Assembly (NCBI RefSeq): GCF_040361435.1
Contig: NZ_APNL01000001.1
Location: forward strand, 265,988-329,987
Direction of reading: 5' to 3'
DNA: 64,000 nucleotides
DNA from: Salinisphaera sp002433465
GTDB lineage: Bacteria; Pseudomonadota; Gammaproteobacteria; Nevskiales; Salinisphaeraceae
A program made the position numbers and the translations under genes. The notes beneath the pieces were generated by a model. That model had not been told where the DNA came from. It did not search any database and saw only the letters and a program-made list of their open reading frames with translations. Positions 9,330-17,996 of the stretch are shown here, in pieces. Each line of letters opens with the position of its first letter. The first letter of the stretch is position 1.

Positions 9330-9812
9330 ATGGTTTATACAATACTGGTCGTCATCCAGGTCGTTGTTGCATTAGCTCTTATCGGGCTGATCCTCGTGCA
9401 GCATGGCAAGGGTGCAGACGCGGGTGCTGCCTTTGGCAGTGGCGCATCGGGTACGGTTTTCGGGGCCAAGGGTTCTGCGAACTTCATGACCCGTGCGACC
9501 GCCTCGCTGGCGACGGTATTCTTTGCCATCAGCCTGACGCTGGCCTACCTGATCAACGGTGCGAGCACGCCCACGGGCAGTGTGACCGATCAGGTGCAGC
9601 AGCAGGCGCCGGGTTCGTCGCTGTTGTCGGACGGTAACAACAACGGCGTTGCCGGCGACGAAGTGGTCACCGGCGACGGTTCGGCGTCCAACGCCGATAA
9701 CGAAGACCAGAGTGCGCCTGCCGACACGGGTTCGGCGGCGCCGCAAGAAGTTCCGGCCGATAACGGCGACAACGCCGATACGGACGAACCCAGTGCACAG
9801 GTGCCCGAATAG
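9330..9812 (+). CDS. secG: Protein translocase subunit SecG with acidic C-terminal extension
   Basis: Accessory subunit of the SecYEG translocon in the inner membrane. The 160-residue product has two membrane segments (about residues 3-21 and 53-73) and the SecG-specific loop between them (LVQHGKGADAGAAFGSGASGT). Beyond residue 80 comes a tail of about 80 residues dominated by Asp, Glu, Asn, Ala and Ser. The tail makes it longer than the roughly 110-residue E. coli protein; similar disordered tails occur in other proteobacterial SecG. tpiA lies 26 bp upstream and tRNA-Leu follows. Confidence 0.93.
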   Translation: MVYTILVVIQVVVALALIGLILVQHGKGADAGAAFGSGASGTVFGAKGSANFMTRATASLATVFFAISLTLAYLINGASTPTGSVTDQVQQQAPGSSLLSDGNNNGVAGDEVVTGDGSASNADNEDQSAPADTGSAAPQEVPADNGDNADTDEPSAQVPE

Positions 9813-9835
9813 GGCGTGCACGGGTCCACGATCAT

Positions 9836-9920
9836 GCCGACGTGGTGGAATTGGTAGACACGCTGTCTTGAGGGGGCAGTAGCGAGAGCTGTGCCGGTTC
9901 GAGTCCGGCCGTCGGCACCA
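9836..9920 (+). tRNA. tRNA-Leu (GAG)
   Basis: 85-nt class II tRNA with an encoded CCA end. The acceptor stem GCCGACG pairs with CGTCGGC. The anticodon stem CTGTC/GGCAG encloses loop TTGAGGG with anticodon GAG, followed by a short variable arm and the T-arm GCCGG-TTCGAGT-CCGGC. It lies 23 bp after secG and 40 bp before nqrA with no obvious terminator, so it may be processed from a longer transcript. Confidence 0.96.
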
Positions 9921-9960
9921 TACAATTTGTCAGCGACGTGAGAGGCACGCCAGCGGCGAT

Positions 9961-11319
9961 ATGCGAGTCACGATCAGAAAGGGCTTGGACCTGCCAATCG
10001 GCGGCGCTCCGAGACAGGTCATTCAGGATGCGTCGCCGGTCAGTCGCGTCGCGGTCGTCGGCACCGACTACCACGGCATGAAGCCGACGATGGCGGTCAG
10101 CGAGGGCGATCGCGTCAAGCTCGGCCAGCCGCTTTTCGAAGACAAGAAAACGCCCGGGGTCATCTACACCGCGCCGGGTGCAGGCGAAGTGGTCGCAATC
10201 AATCGCGGCGCCAAGCGCGTGCTTCAGTCCGTGGTCATCCGGCTCGACACCGATGCCGGCGCCGATGACGAAATTACCTTCGAATCGCATAGCCCCGAGA
10301 AACTGGGCGAGCTCGACGCTGGGCGTGTAGAAACGACGCTGATCGAGTCCGGTCTCTGGACTGCGCTGCGCACGCGCCCGTTTAGCAAAGTCCCCGCCCC
10401 GGGCACGCGCCCGCGCTCCATTTTTGTGACCGCGATCGATACCAATCCGCTCGCGGCTGATCCGGCAGTGATCGTCAATCAACGACGCTCCGATTTCGTC
10501 AATGGTTTGCGCGCGCTGTCGCGGCTGACCGAAGGGTCGGTCTATATCTGCAAGTCGCCGGGGGCGGATATCCCGCAGCCGGGCGGCAGTCAGTTCGTGA
10601 CCGCCGAGTTCGAAGGCAAGCATCCGGCCGGGCTGGTCGGTACCCACGTGCATTTTCTCGACCCGGTCGGCGTCGATAGCTGTGTGTGGCATCTGGGCTA
10701 TCAGGACGTCATGGCCATCGGCGCGTTGTTCACCAACGGGCGTATCAACGTCGAGCGCGTGGTCGCGCTCTGCGGGCCGGCCGCATCGAATCCGCGCCTG
10801 CTGCGCACGCGTATGGGTGCAAGTACGGATGAGTTGCTGCACGGCGAGCTCGAAGGCGACGAGGTTCGCGCGATCTCCGGCTCGGTTCTGTCCGGGCGTC
10901 GCGCCGCCGAGTGGGGTTCCTTCATCGGCCGCTACGACACCCAGCTGACGCTGTTGCCGGAAAGCCGGGAGCGGCCGTTCATGGGCTGGTTGGCGCCGGG
11001 CCGTGATCGCTTCTCCAAGATCAACGTCTTTCTGTCGAGCCTGCTCAAGCCGTCGAGTTACAAATTCAATACGTCGCAGAACGGCAGTGCCCGAGCGATG
11101 GTGCCGATCGGCAACTACGAAGAAGTCATGCCGCTCGATATTCTGCCCACGCAGCTGCTGCGCGCACTGCTGGTGCAGGATACGGACAGCGCCCAGGCGC
11201 TGGGTGCCACCGAGCTCGACGAAGAGGATTTGGCACTGCTGACGTTCGTCGACGTGGCCAAATACGATTTCGGGCCGCACCTGCGTGCGAATCTCGACAT
11301 CATCGAACGCGAGGGTTGA
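9961..11319 (+). CDS. nqrA: Na+-translocating NADH:quinone reductase subunit A
   Basis: Quinone-site-associated subunit of the Na+-pumping NADH:ubiquinone oxidoreductase. The 452-residue product has the characteristic start (RKGLDLPIGGAPRQ), the barrel-sandwich motif VKLGQPLFEDKKTPGVIYTAPGAG, and the NqrA mid-region with IDTNPLAADP. First gene of nqrABCDEF; nqrB begins 4 bp after its stop. No ferredoxin-type CxxC clusters are visible, which separates it from RnfC. Confidence 0.95.
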   Translation: MRVTIRKGLDLPIGGAPRQVIQDASPVSRVAVVGTDYHGMKPTMAVSEGDRVKLGQPLFEDKKTPGVIYTAPGAGEVVAINRGAKRVLQSVVIRLDTDAGADDEITFESHSPEKLGELDAGRVETTLIESGLWTALRTRPFSKVPAPGTRPRSIFVTAIDTNPLAADPAVIVNQRRSDFVNGLRALSRLTEGSVYICKSPGADIPQPGGSQFVTAEFEGKHPAGLVGTHVHFLDPVGVDSCVWHLGYQDVMAIGALFTNGRINVERVVALCGPAASNPRLLRTRMGASTDELLHGELEGDEVRAISGSVLSGRRAAEWGSFIGRYDTQLTLLPESRERPFMGWLAPGRDRFSKINVFLSSLLKPSSYKFNTSQNGSARAMVPIGNYEEVMPLDILPTQLLRALLVQDTDSAQALGATELDEEDLALLTFVDVAKYDFGPHLRANLDIIEREG

Positions 11320-11323
11320 TTCC

Positions 11324-12583
11324 ATGGCGGGTTTGAGAGAAGGGCTGGATCGCTTGCACCCGCTGTTCGCCAAGGGCGGACGGTTCGAGCGTTTCTATGC
11401 GCTCTATGAAATGGTGGATACGTTCTTTTATTCACCGGCGGACACGACCCGAAACGCGCCCCACGTCCGCGACGGGATCGACCTCAAGCGCGTAATGATC
11501 TACGTGTGGCTGGCGACCTTCCCCTGTATTTTCATGGCCTGCTGGAATACCGGCTTTCAGGCCAATATGGCCATGTCGCAGATGGGCCTCGACAGCGTCG
11601 ATAACTGGCGCCAGATACCCCTGGCCTGGTTCGGTGTCGGCCACAGCCCCGATAGTTTCTGGGACAACTTCGTCTTCGGGTTCTGGTATTTCGCGCCGGT
11701 CTATTTCGTGACGTTCGTGGTGGGCGGCATCTGGGAGGCGCTGTTTGCCGCAGTTCGCAATCACGAAATCAACGAAGGCTTCTTTGCCACGTCCATTCTC
11801 TACACGCTGACGCTGCCGCCGGCGATCCCGCTCTGGCAGGCCGCGCTGGGTATTACCTTCGGCATTGTCGTGGGTAAGGAAGTGTTTGGCGGTACCGGCA
11901 AGAACTTCCTCAATCCGGCGCTCACCGGCCGTGCGTTCCTGTTCTTCGCCTTTCCTGCCTATATGTCCGGCGATAGCGTCTGGACCGCCGTCGACGGCTG
12001 GTCGGCGGCCACGCCGCTGGGCCTGGGTGCGAGTGATGGCATGAACGCGATCACCAGTCAGATTACCTGGTGGGATGCATTCGCCGGCGATATCCAGGGC
12101 TCGCTGGGGTCGACCTCCACGCTGGCGATTCTTCTGGGCGCAGCATTTTTGCTCTACACCCGGGTGGCGTCCTGGCGGATCATGGCCGGCTGCGTGGGCG
12201 GCCTGGTCGGTATCACTTTGCTGTTCAACCTCATCGGCAGCGATACCAACCAGATGTTCGCCATGCCGTGGTACTGGCATCTGGTGATTGGCGGTTTTGC
12301 CTTCGGTGCCGTGTTCATGGCAACGGATCCGGTCAGCGCCTCGATGACCAACACCGGACGCCTGATCTACGGCGCGCTAATCGGCGTGATGACCGGTCTG
12401 GTGCGGGTGGTCAATCCGGCCTTCCCGGAAGGCATCATGCTGGCGATTCTGTTTGCGAACATCTTTGCACCGCTAATCGACTATTTTGTGGTGCAGGCCA
12501 ACGTGCGGCGGCGCCAGAAGCGTCTGGCCAGCGCCAACGGCAGCCGGCGCGGCAAGTCGGTCGATACGGTGGCCGCGGAGTAG
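11324..12583 (+). CDS. nqrB: Na+-translocating NADH:quinone reductase subunit B
   Basis: Large membrane subunit that carries a covalent FMN and riboflavin and forms much of the sodium path. The 419-residue product is highly hydrophobic with repeated membrane segments. It has the family motif GKEVFGGTGKNFLNPALTG and the flavinylation region DGWSAATPLG, with the acceptor threonine near residue 230. ApbE (16088) is the transferase for this site. The ATG at 11324, in TCCATGG, fits the family N-terminus. Confidence 0.95.
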   Translation: MAGLREGLDRLHPLFAKGGRFERFYALYEMVDTFFYSPADTTRNAPHVRDGIDLKRVMIYVWLATFPCIFMACWNTGFQANMAMSQMGLDSVDNWRQIPLAWFGVGHSPDSFWDNFVFGFWYFAPVYFVTFVVGGIWEALFAAVRNHEINEGFFATSILYTLTLPPAIPLWQAALGITFGIVVGKEVFGGTGKNFLNPALTGRAFLFFAFPAYMSGDSVWTAVDGWSAATPLGLGASDGMNAITSQITWWDAFAGDIQGSLGSTSTLAILLGAAFLLYTRVASWRIMAGCVGGLVGITLLFNLIGSDTNQMFAMPWYWHLVIGGFAFGAVFMATDPVSASMTNTGRLIYGALIGVMTGLVRVVNPAFPEGIMLAILFANIFAPLIDYFVVQANVRRRQKRLASANGSRRGKSVDTVAAE

Positions 12584-12586
12584 ATC

Positions 12587-13396
12587 ATGGTTGGTATTGT
12601 CGGATTTTCTCGTGACGGCGTCGGCTACGTGGTGGTGGTCGCGCTTGCCGTGTGCCTGGTTTGCTCGGTGCTGGTGGCGTCGGCGGCGACCTTCCTCAAG
12701 CCCATGCAGACGGTCAACGCCAAGGCTGACCGCCGCAGTAACATCCTCGAGGTCGCGGGGCTGCCCAGCGGTGCCGATGTCGACGTGAACGAAGTCTTTC
12801 GCGACCGCATCGAAGCCCGCGTAGTCGACTTGTCCACCGGCGAATACGTGCCGGACATGGAGTCGGGCAACTTCGACCAGCGGCGCGCGGCATCGGACCC
12901 TGACACCAGCATCAAGATCCCGCGCTCGCAGGATATCGCCGATATCAAGCAGCGCTCGAAGTATGCCGAGGTGTATCTGGTCAAGGATGACCAGGGCAAG
13001 CTCAAGACCATCGTGCTGCCGATTCATGGCTATGGCCTGTGGTCGACGATGTACGGCTTTCTGGCGCTCGCGCCCGACGCGAACACGGTCCAGGGCATCA
13101 AGTACTACGAGCAGGGCGAAACGCCCGGTCTCGGTGCCGAAGTGGAAAATCCGCGCTGGCGTGCCAAATGGGACGGCAAGAAGGTCTACGATGACAGCGG
13201 CGACGTGGAGTTGAGCGTAATCAAGGGCAGTGTCGGCCAGGGTACGCCGAACGCGCAGTACAAGGTTGACGGCCTGTCCGGCGCGACGCTGACCAGCCGC
13301 GGCGTGTCGAATACGATTCACTACTGGTTGGGCGAGAACGGGTTCGAGCCCTTTCTCGACAAGATTCGCAGCGGCAAGCTGTCGGCGGAGGGATAG
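12587..13396 (+). CDS. nqrC: Na+-translocating NADH:quinone reductase subunit C
   Basis: Membrane-anchored periplasmic subunit carrying the second covalent FMN. The 269-residue product has one N-terminal membrane segment (about residues 12-34) and the FMN attachment motif DGLSGATLTSRGV near the C-terminus, where the threonine of SGAT accepts FMN. It starts 3 bp after nqrB and ends 2 bp before nqrD, which implies translational coupling. Confidence 0.95.
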   Translation: MVGIVGFSRDGVGYVVVVALAVCLVCSVLVASAATFLKPMQTVNAKADRRSNILEVAGLPSGADVDVNEVFRDRIEARVVDLSTGEYVPDMESGNFDQRRAASDPDTSIKIPRSQDIADIKQRSKYAEVYLVKDDQGKLKTIVLPIHGYGLWSTMYGFLALAPDANTVQGIKYYEQGETPGLGAEVENPRWRAKWDGKKVYDDSGDVELSVIKGSVGQGTPNAQYKVDGLSGATLTSRGVSNTIHYWLGENGFEPFLDKIRSGKLSAEG

Positions 13397-13398
13397 AC

Positions 13399-14064
13399 AT
13401 GGCACAGAGTCAGGCTATGAAGGTGTTGACCGAACCGCTGGTCAACAACAATCCGATCGCCCTGCAGATTCTGGGTATTTGTAGCGCGCTTGCCGTGACC
13501 AACCAGGTCGCGACCGCGTTGCTGATGTGCGCCGCGCTGACTGCGGTTACCGCCTGTTCGAATTTTTCGATCAGCCTGATCCGCAACCATATCCCGTCGA
13601 GCATTCGCATCATCGTGCAGATGACCATCATCGCTTCGCTGGTGATCGTGGTGGATCAGCTGCTCAAGGCCTTCGCCTACGATCTGGCCAAGTCGATGTC
13701 GGTGTTCGTGGGTCTGATCATCACCAACTGCATCGTCATGGGGCGCGCTGAAGCCTTTGCCATGAAGGAGCCGCCGGGTCTGGCGTTTCTCGACGGTCTG
13801 GGCAACGGGCTCGGCTACAGCCTGATCCTGCTCCTGGTAGGCGTGATCCGCGAGCTGTTCGGCGCCGGCTCCCTGCTGGGCTATCAGATTCTTCCGCTGG
13901 CCAGCGCGGGCGGCTGGTATGTGCCGTTGGGCATCATGCTGCTGCCGCCGAGCGCGTTCTTCATTATCGGGTTTCTGATCTGGGGGCTGCGCAGCTGGAA
14001 GCCCGAGCAGAACGAAGAAGCGGACTATCAGATCCACCAGGTGCATCGCACCGAAGTCGTCTAG
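13399..14064 (+). CDS. nqrD: Na+-translocating NADH:quinone reductase subunit D
   Basis: Polytopic membrane subunit related to RnfE that, with NqrE, coordinates an intramembrane 2Fe-2S centre. The 221-residue product has multiple membrane helices. Diagnostic segments include LVNNNPIALQILGICSALAV, the half-site cysteine helix around LIITNCIVMGRAEAFAMK, and GLGNGLGYSLILL. Confidence 0.94.
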   Translation: MAQSQAMKVLTEPLVNNNPIALQILGICSALAVTNQVATALLMCAALTAVTACSNFSISLIRNHIPSSIRIIVQMTIIASLVIVVDQLLKAFAYDLAKSMSVFVGLIITNCIVMGRAEAFAMKEPPGLAFLDGLGNGLGYSLILLLVGVIRELFGAGSLLGYQILPLASAGGWYVPLGIMLLPPSAFFIIGFLIWGLRSWKPEQNEEADYQIHQVHRTEVV

Positions 14065-14088
14065 CGGCAGACCGACGAGGCATTCGAC

Positions 14089-14697
14089 GTGGAAAACTAT
14101 CTCAGCATTCTGATCAAATCGGTCTTTATCGAGAACCTGGCGCTCGCCTTCTTTCTCGGTATGTGTACCTTTCTGGCCCTGTCGAAGAAGATTTCGACGG
14201 CAATCGGGCTCGGCGTTGCGGTCATCGTGGTGCAGGGTCTGACCGTGCCGGTCAACAACCTGATCTATCAGCATCTGCTCAAAGAGGGCGCACTGGCCTG
14301 GGCCGGGCTGCCGAACACCGACCTGAGCTTTCTGGGTCTGATCAGCTATATCGGCGTGATAGCGGCCATGGTCCAGATTCTCGAGATGTTTCTCGACCGG
14401 TTCGTGCCGGCGCTCTACGCTGCGCTGGGCATCTTTCTGCCGCTGATCACGGTGAACTGCGCGATCATGGGCGGTTCGCTGTTCATGGTCGAGCGCGACT
14501 ACGGTTTTGGCGAGAGTCTGACCTATGGCCTGGGCAGCGGCATTGGCTGGGCGCTGGCCATCGCCGCGCTGGCCGGCGTGCGCGAAAAGCTCAAGTACTC
14601 GGACGTCCCGGACGGGCTCCAGGGGCTTGGCATTACTTTCATTACGGTGGGCTTGATGTCGCTGGGCTTCATGGCCTTTTCCGGTATTCAGCTCTAG
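14089..14697 (+). CDS. nqrE: Na+-translocating NADH:quinone reductase subunit E
   Basis: Polytopic partner of NqrD, related to RnfA. The 202-residue product shows FIENLALAFFLGMCTFLALS with the N-terminal cysteine, and PLITVNCAIMGGSLFMVERDY with the second; inverted topology relative to NqrD is typical. The start is GTG at 14089. Confidence 0.94.
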   Translation: MENYLSILIKSVFIENLALAFFLGMCTFLALSKKISTAIGLGVAVIVVQGLTVPVNNLIYQHLLKEGALAWAGLPNTDLSFLGLISYIGVIAAMVQILEMFLDRFVPALYAALGIFLPLITVNCAIMGGSLFMVERDYGFGESLTYGLGSGIGWALAIAALAGVREKLKYSDVPDGLQGLGITFITVGLMSLGFMAFSGIQL

Positions 14698-14726
14698 ACA
14701 CGCGACTTCGGAGAACGTGAGAACTC

Positions 14727-15956
14727 ATGGGTGAAGTAGCGCAAATCAGTCTTGGCGTCGGGGTGTTTACCGGCGTCGTGTTGTTCCTGGTGGCGGTGAT
14801 CCTGCTGGCCAAGTCGCGGCTGGTCGCCAGCGGCAACGTCAATATCGAGATCAACGGCGAGAAGACCATCAAGGCCGCCGTGGGCACGAAGCTGCTGGGC
14901 GCGCTGGCCGACTCCAAGCTTTACGTATCGTCTGCCTGCGGCGGCGGCGGTACCTGTGCGCAGTGCCGGGTGAAGGTGCTCGAAGGCGGCGGCGCAATCC
15001 TGCCCACCGAGGAAAGCCATATCAACAAGCGCGAAGCGCGCGAGGGTGATCGGCTGTCCTGTCAGGTGACCGTTAAGCAGGACATGAAGATCAAGGTTCC
15101 GGAGGAAGTCTTCGGCGTCAAGCAGTGGAAGTGCAAGGTCCGCTCGAACGATAACGTCGCCACCTTCATCAAGGAACTCGTGCTCGAACTACCCAAGGGC
15201 GAGCACGTCAATTTTAGAGCCGGCGGCTATATCCAGATTACCTGTCCGCCGCACGAAGTGGCGTACAAGGACTTCGTGATCGACGAGCGCTTTCATGAGG
15301 ACTGGGATACCCATAACCTCTGGCGTTATGTATCGAAGGTCGACGAGACCGTGACGCGTGCCTATTCGATGGCAAACTATCCGGAAGAAGAGGGCATCAT
15401 CATGCTCAACGTCCGGATCGCCACGCCGCCGCCGCGCAACCCGGACGTCAAGCCGGGGGAAATGAGTTCCTACATCTTCGGCCTCAAGCCGGGGGACGAA
15501 GTGCTCATTTCCGGGCCGTTCGGCGAATTTTTCGCCAAAGATACCGACGCGGAAATGGTGTTCGTGGGCGGTGGCGCCGGAATGGCGCCGATGCGTTCCC
15601 ACATCTTCGACCAGCTTGGGCGTCTCAAGACCAACCGCAAGATGTCGTTCTGGTACGGCGCGCGTTCAAAACGCGAAATGTTCTATGTGAACGACTTCGA
15701 CACGCTGGCCGAAGAAAACGACAACTTCACCTGGACCGTCGCCTTGTCCGACGCCAAGGACGAAGACGAATGGACCGGGGAGACCGGGTTCATTCATAAC
15801 GTTCTCTACGAGCGCTATCTCAAGGATCATCCCGCGCCGGAAGACTGTGAGTATTATCTGTGCGGCCCGCCCATCATGAATGCGTCGGTGATCAGCATGC
15901 TCGAGGATCTGGGCGTCGAGCCGGAAAACATCATGCTGGACGACTTCGGGGGCTAA
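14727..15956 (+). CDS. nqrF: Na+-translocating NADH:quinone reductase subunit F
   Basis: NADH-oxidising entry subunit. The 409-residue product has one N-terminal membrane segment, then a 2Fe-2S ferredoxin domain with cysteines in SSACGGGGTCAQCRV and later LSCQV. A ferredoxin-reductase FAD domain follows (RAYSMANYPEE), then the NADH domain (VFVGGGAGMAPMRSHI, the aromatic WYGARS and YLCGPPIMNASV). Last gene of the nqr operon; a strong terminator lies 27 bp downstream. Confidence 0.96.
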   Translation: MGEVAQISLGVGVFTGVVLFLVAVILLAKSRLVASGNVNIEINGEKTIKAAVGTKLLGALADSKLYVSSACGGGGTCAQCRVKVLEGGGAILPTEESHINKREAREGDRLSCQVTVKQDMKIKVPEEVFGVKQWKCKVRSNDNVATFIKELVLELPKGEHVNFRAGGYIQITCPPHEVAYKDFVIDERFHEDWDTHNLWRYVSKVDETVTRAYSMANYPEEEGIIMLNVRIATPPPRNPDVKPGEMSSYIFGLKPGDEVLISGPFGEFFAKDTDAEMVFVGGGAGMAPMRSHIFDQLGRLKTNRKMSFWYGARSKREMFYVNDFDTLAEENDNFTWTVALSDAKDEDEWTGETGFIHNVLYERYLKDHPAPEDCEYYLCGPPIMNASVISMLEDLGVEPENIMLDDFGG

Positions 15957-15983
15957 CGCTTCGCGACCGTCGCCCGTCAACGA

Positions 15984-16015
15984 CCCCGCGTATGGCCTGG
16001 CCGCGCGGGGTTTTT
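15984..16015 (+). terminator. Intrinsic terminator after nqrF
   Basis: CCCCGCG pairs with CGCGGGG around a 13-nt loop, followed directly by TTTTT. Confidence 0.85.
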
Positions 16016-16087
16016 GTTGGCTGAATGTAGAGTTGTCCCGCGAGCTGCTCCGCGTATCCAGATGAACGCGGGCGTGAAGGAAAAGAT

Positions 16088-17173
16088 ATGCAAGCCAACA
16101 TCGTTCATTCCGAAACAGGCGCGCCGGTACGGCGCGGGCGATCGCGCCCGTGGGCGCTGGCGCTGACGCTAACTTTCGCGCTGACTCTTCTTGCAGCTTG
16201 CAGCGGCGAAGAGCGCGAACCGATTGCCGTGAGTGGTCCCGCCCAGGGGACAACCTACAGCGTTACGATCATGCAGCCGCCCGCCGAGCTCGATAGGGCC
16301 CGCGTTAAGGCGGCCATGGACGAGTTGATCGAAAAGATCGACGCGCAGATGTCGACTTGGCGCGACGACTCCGAAATCGCGCGCTTCAACGCCGCGCCCC
16401 AGGGCGAATGGGTGCCGGTATCGCCGGAGTTCGCGCAACTGACCCGGCGCGCGCTTGCGCTTGGACGCGACACCAATGGTGCCTTCGATGTCACCCTGGC
16501 GCCTATCCTGAAGGTATGGGGTTTTGGTGCGGGCGCGACCGAGCCCACCCGCCTGCCGACCGCCGACGAACTGGCAGCCGCTCGTGAGCACACCGGGCTC
16601 GGGCTTGTCGAAGTACGGGACGAGCCGCCCGCGCTGAGAAAGCGCGGCGCCGGTGTGACCCTCGACCTTGCCGGGCTGGCGCAGGGCTATACGGTCGACC
16701 TCATGGCCAAACGTCTCGATGAGCTGGGCGCGAAGCGCTATCTCGCCGAGCTGGGCGGGGAGCTGTATGCGAAAGGCAACAAGACCGGGCGCTCGCCCTG
16801 GCGTATCGGCGTGGAGAAGCCCAAGGCCGGTGCGCGGGAAATCGAGCGCGTGGTTGGTCTGGCCGATGCAGGCATGACCACCTCGGGCGATTACCGCGAC
16901 TATTTCGAAATCGACGGTCGACGGTTTTCGCATACGATTGACCCGCGCACGGGGCGCCCGGTTGCCCACGATGTGCGTGCCGTCACCGTAATCGCGAAAG
17001 ATGCCACGCGCGCCGACGCGATGGCGACCGCCTTGCTGGTGATGGGCAAAGAGGCCGGGCTTCGGTATGCGAATGAACACGATCTGGCCGCGTTATTCGT
17101 GAGCGGCGACGCACCGGCGTATACTGAAACCTATTCTAAGGCGTTCGAACCCTATATCGAGGAGTCGAAATGA
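16088..17173 (+). CDS. apbE: FAD:protein FMN transferase (ApbE), lipoprotein
   Basis: Periplasmic flavin transferase that attaches FMN to threonines of NqrB and NqrC. The 361-residue product has a lipoprotein signal ending in LLAAC (Cys38). The ApbE domain shows GTTYSVTI, the helix region DAQMSTWRDDSEIARFN, the substrate segment VTLDLAGLAQGYTVDLMAKR and the SHTIDPRTGRPV motif near the C-terminus. Its place just after nqrABCDEF and its 4-bp overlap (ATGA) with nqrM indicate a dedicated Nqr maturation role. Confidence 0.95.
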   Translation: MQANIVHSETGAPVRRGRSRPWALALTLTFALTLLAACSGEEREPIAVSGPAQGTTYSVTIMQPPAELDRARVKAAMDELIEKIDAQMSTWRDDSEIARFNAAPQGEWVPVSPEFAQLTRRALALGRDTNGAFDVTLAPILKVWGFGAGATEPTRLPTADELAAAREHTGLGLVEVRDEPPALRKRGAGVTLDLAGLAQGYTVDLMAKRLDELGAKRYLAELGGELYAKGNKTGRSPWRIGVEKPKAGAREIERVVGLADAGMTTSGDYRDYFEIDGRRFSHTIDPRTGRPVAHDVRAVTVIAKDATRADAMATALLVMGKEAGLRYANEHDLAALFVSGDAPAYTETYSKAFEPYIEESK

Positions 17174-17358
17174 CACAGTTGCTGATACTCACCCTCGTGG
17201 CCTTCGCTGTAATGGCGCTGGTCGTCGCCGGCATGGCGGTCGGGGTCATGGTGACCGGTCGCGAAATCAAGGGCAGCTGCGGCGGCGTCGGTGGCGGTGA
17301 TTGTGCCTGCAGCAAGGGCGGCAACTGCCCGACGACCGACAAGGCGCAGTCGCACTGA
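17170..17358 (+). CDS. nqrM: Na+-NQR maturation protein NqrM
   Basis: Small membrane protein needed for assembly of the NqrD/NqrE iron centre in characterised systems. The 62-residue product has one membrane helix (about residues 4-28) followed by a cysteine-rich tail with four cysteines (GSCGGVGGGDCACSKGGNC). Length and layout match NqrM (formerly DUF539). Start overlaps the apbE stop; its own TGA overlaps the next ATG (TGATG). Confidence 0.93.
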   Translation: MTQLLILTLVAFAVMALVVAGMAVGVMVTGREIKGSCGGVGGGDCACSKGGNCPTTDKAQSH

Positions 17359-17756
17359 TGTCTGCGCCATCGCTAGTCGTCAAGGACTACATGCGCGAGG
17401 TCCTGGTGACCTTCCGTCCCGACACCGACGCACTGCGCGCGGTGCATCTGCTGCTTGAAAAAGGCGTCTCGGGCGCGCCGGTCACCGACCGGCTTGGCAA
17501 CATCGTGGGGTTGCTGTCGGAAAAGGATTTGCTCGGTATCGCGCTCGAGGCGGGCTACCATGGCGACGCTGCGGGGACTATCGAAGCACTGATGTCGAAA
17601 AAAGTCGTGACAATCGACGCAGAAGATAGTATTGTTAGCGCCGCTCGGATACTCCGGGATGCGTCGACGGAGACGCTGCCGGTGATGCTCGAAGGGCGTC
17701 TCGCCGGTATGATTACCCGTCAGGACGTACTTCGTGCATTCGAGAGCCAGCGCTAG
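17358..17756 (+). CDS. CBS-pair domain protein
   Basis: 132-residue protein made almost entirely of two CBS motifs. The first is around DYMREVLVTFRPDTDALRAV to GAPVTDRLGNIVGLLSEKD, and the second around LMSKKVVTIDAEDSIVSAA to LPVMLEGRLAGMITRQDV. Such pairs bind adenosyl nucleotides, so a sensor role for the energy state is plausible but not shown. Its start overlaps the nqrM stop, so it is probably translated with the nqr maturation genes. Confidence 0.85.
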   Translation: MSAPSLVVKDYMREVLVTFRPDTDALRAVHLLLEKGVSGAPVTDRLGNIVGLLSEKDLLGIALEAGYHGDAAGTIEALMSKKVVTIDAEDSIVSAARILRDASTETLPVMLEGRLAGMITRQDVLRAFESQR

Positions 17757-17823
17757 TTTGGGCGTATTGAATTACGCATTCGCTAGTGAATTTTTTTTGA
17801 AGCTATAGTGACAAATCAGGGCC

Positions 17824-17852
17824 TTGCATTATGAAGGCCAATTCATTATAGT
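17824..17852 (+). promoter_or_regulatory. Sigma-70 promoter for the initiator tRNA
   Basis: A TTGCAT -35 box (17824-17829) and a TATAGT -10 box (17847-17852) are separated by exactly 17 bp, with a G/C-rich discriminator, 14 bp before the mature tRNA 5' end. A 6-bp inverted repeat (GGCCTT/AAGGCC, 17820-17839) spans the -35 region. Confidence 0.75.
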
Positions 17853-17866
17853 TTCGCGCCATCGGG

Positions 17867-17943
17867 TGCGGGGTGGAGCAGTCTGGCAGCTCGTCGGGCT
17901 CATAACCCGAAGGTCGCAGGTTCGAATCCTGCCCCCGCTACCA
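17867..17943 (+). tRNA. Initiator tRNA-fMet (CAT)
   Basis: 77 nt with encoded CCA. Initiator status is shown by the three consecutive G-C pairs of the anticodon stem (GGG-CTCATAA-CCC), by near-identity to E. coli tRNA-fMet through the D-arm and anticodon arm, and by an unpaired first acceptor position. That position is T1 opposite T72 here, where E. coli has C1 and A72. The D-arm sequence is GAGCAGTCTGGCAGCTC. Confidence 0.95.
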
Positions 17944-17958
17944 CATCTTGGTTGGATT

Positions 17959-17985
17959 AAAAGCCCCCGATGCGGGGCTTTTTTT
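17959..17985 (+). terminator. Intrinsic terminator after tRNA-fMet
   Basis: AAAAGCCCC pairs with GGGGCTTTT around a 6-nt loop and runs into a long T tract. It ends 12 bp before rimP, so rimP must be read by read-through or from a promoter not obvious to me. Confidence 0.88.
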
Positions 17986-17996
17986 ATTGGCGCTTT

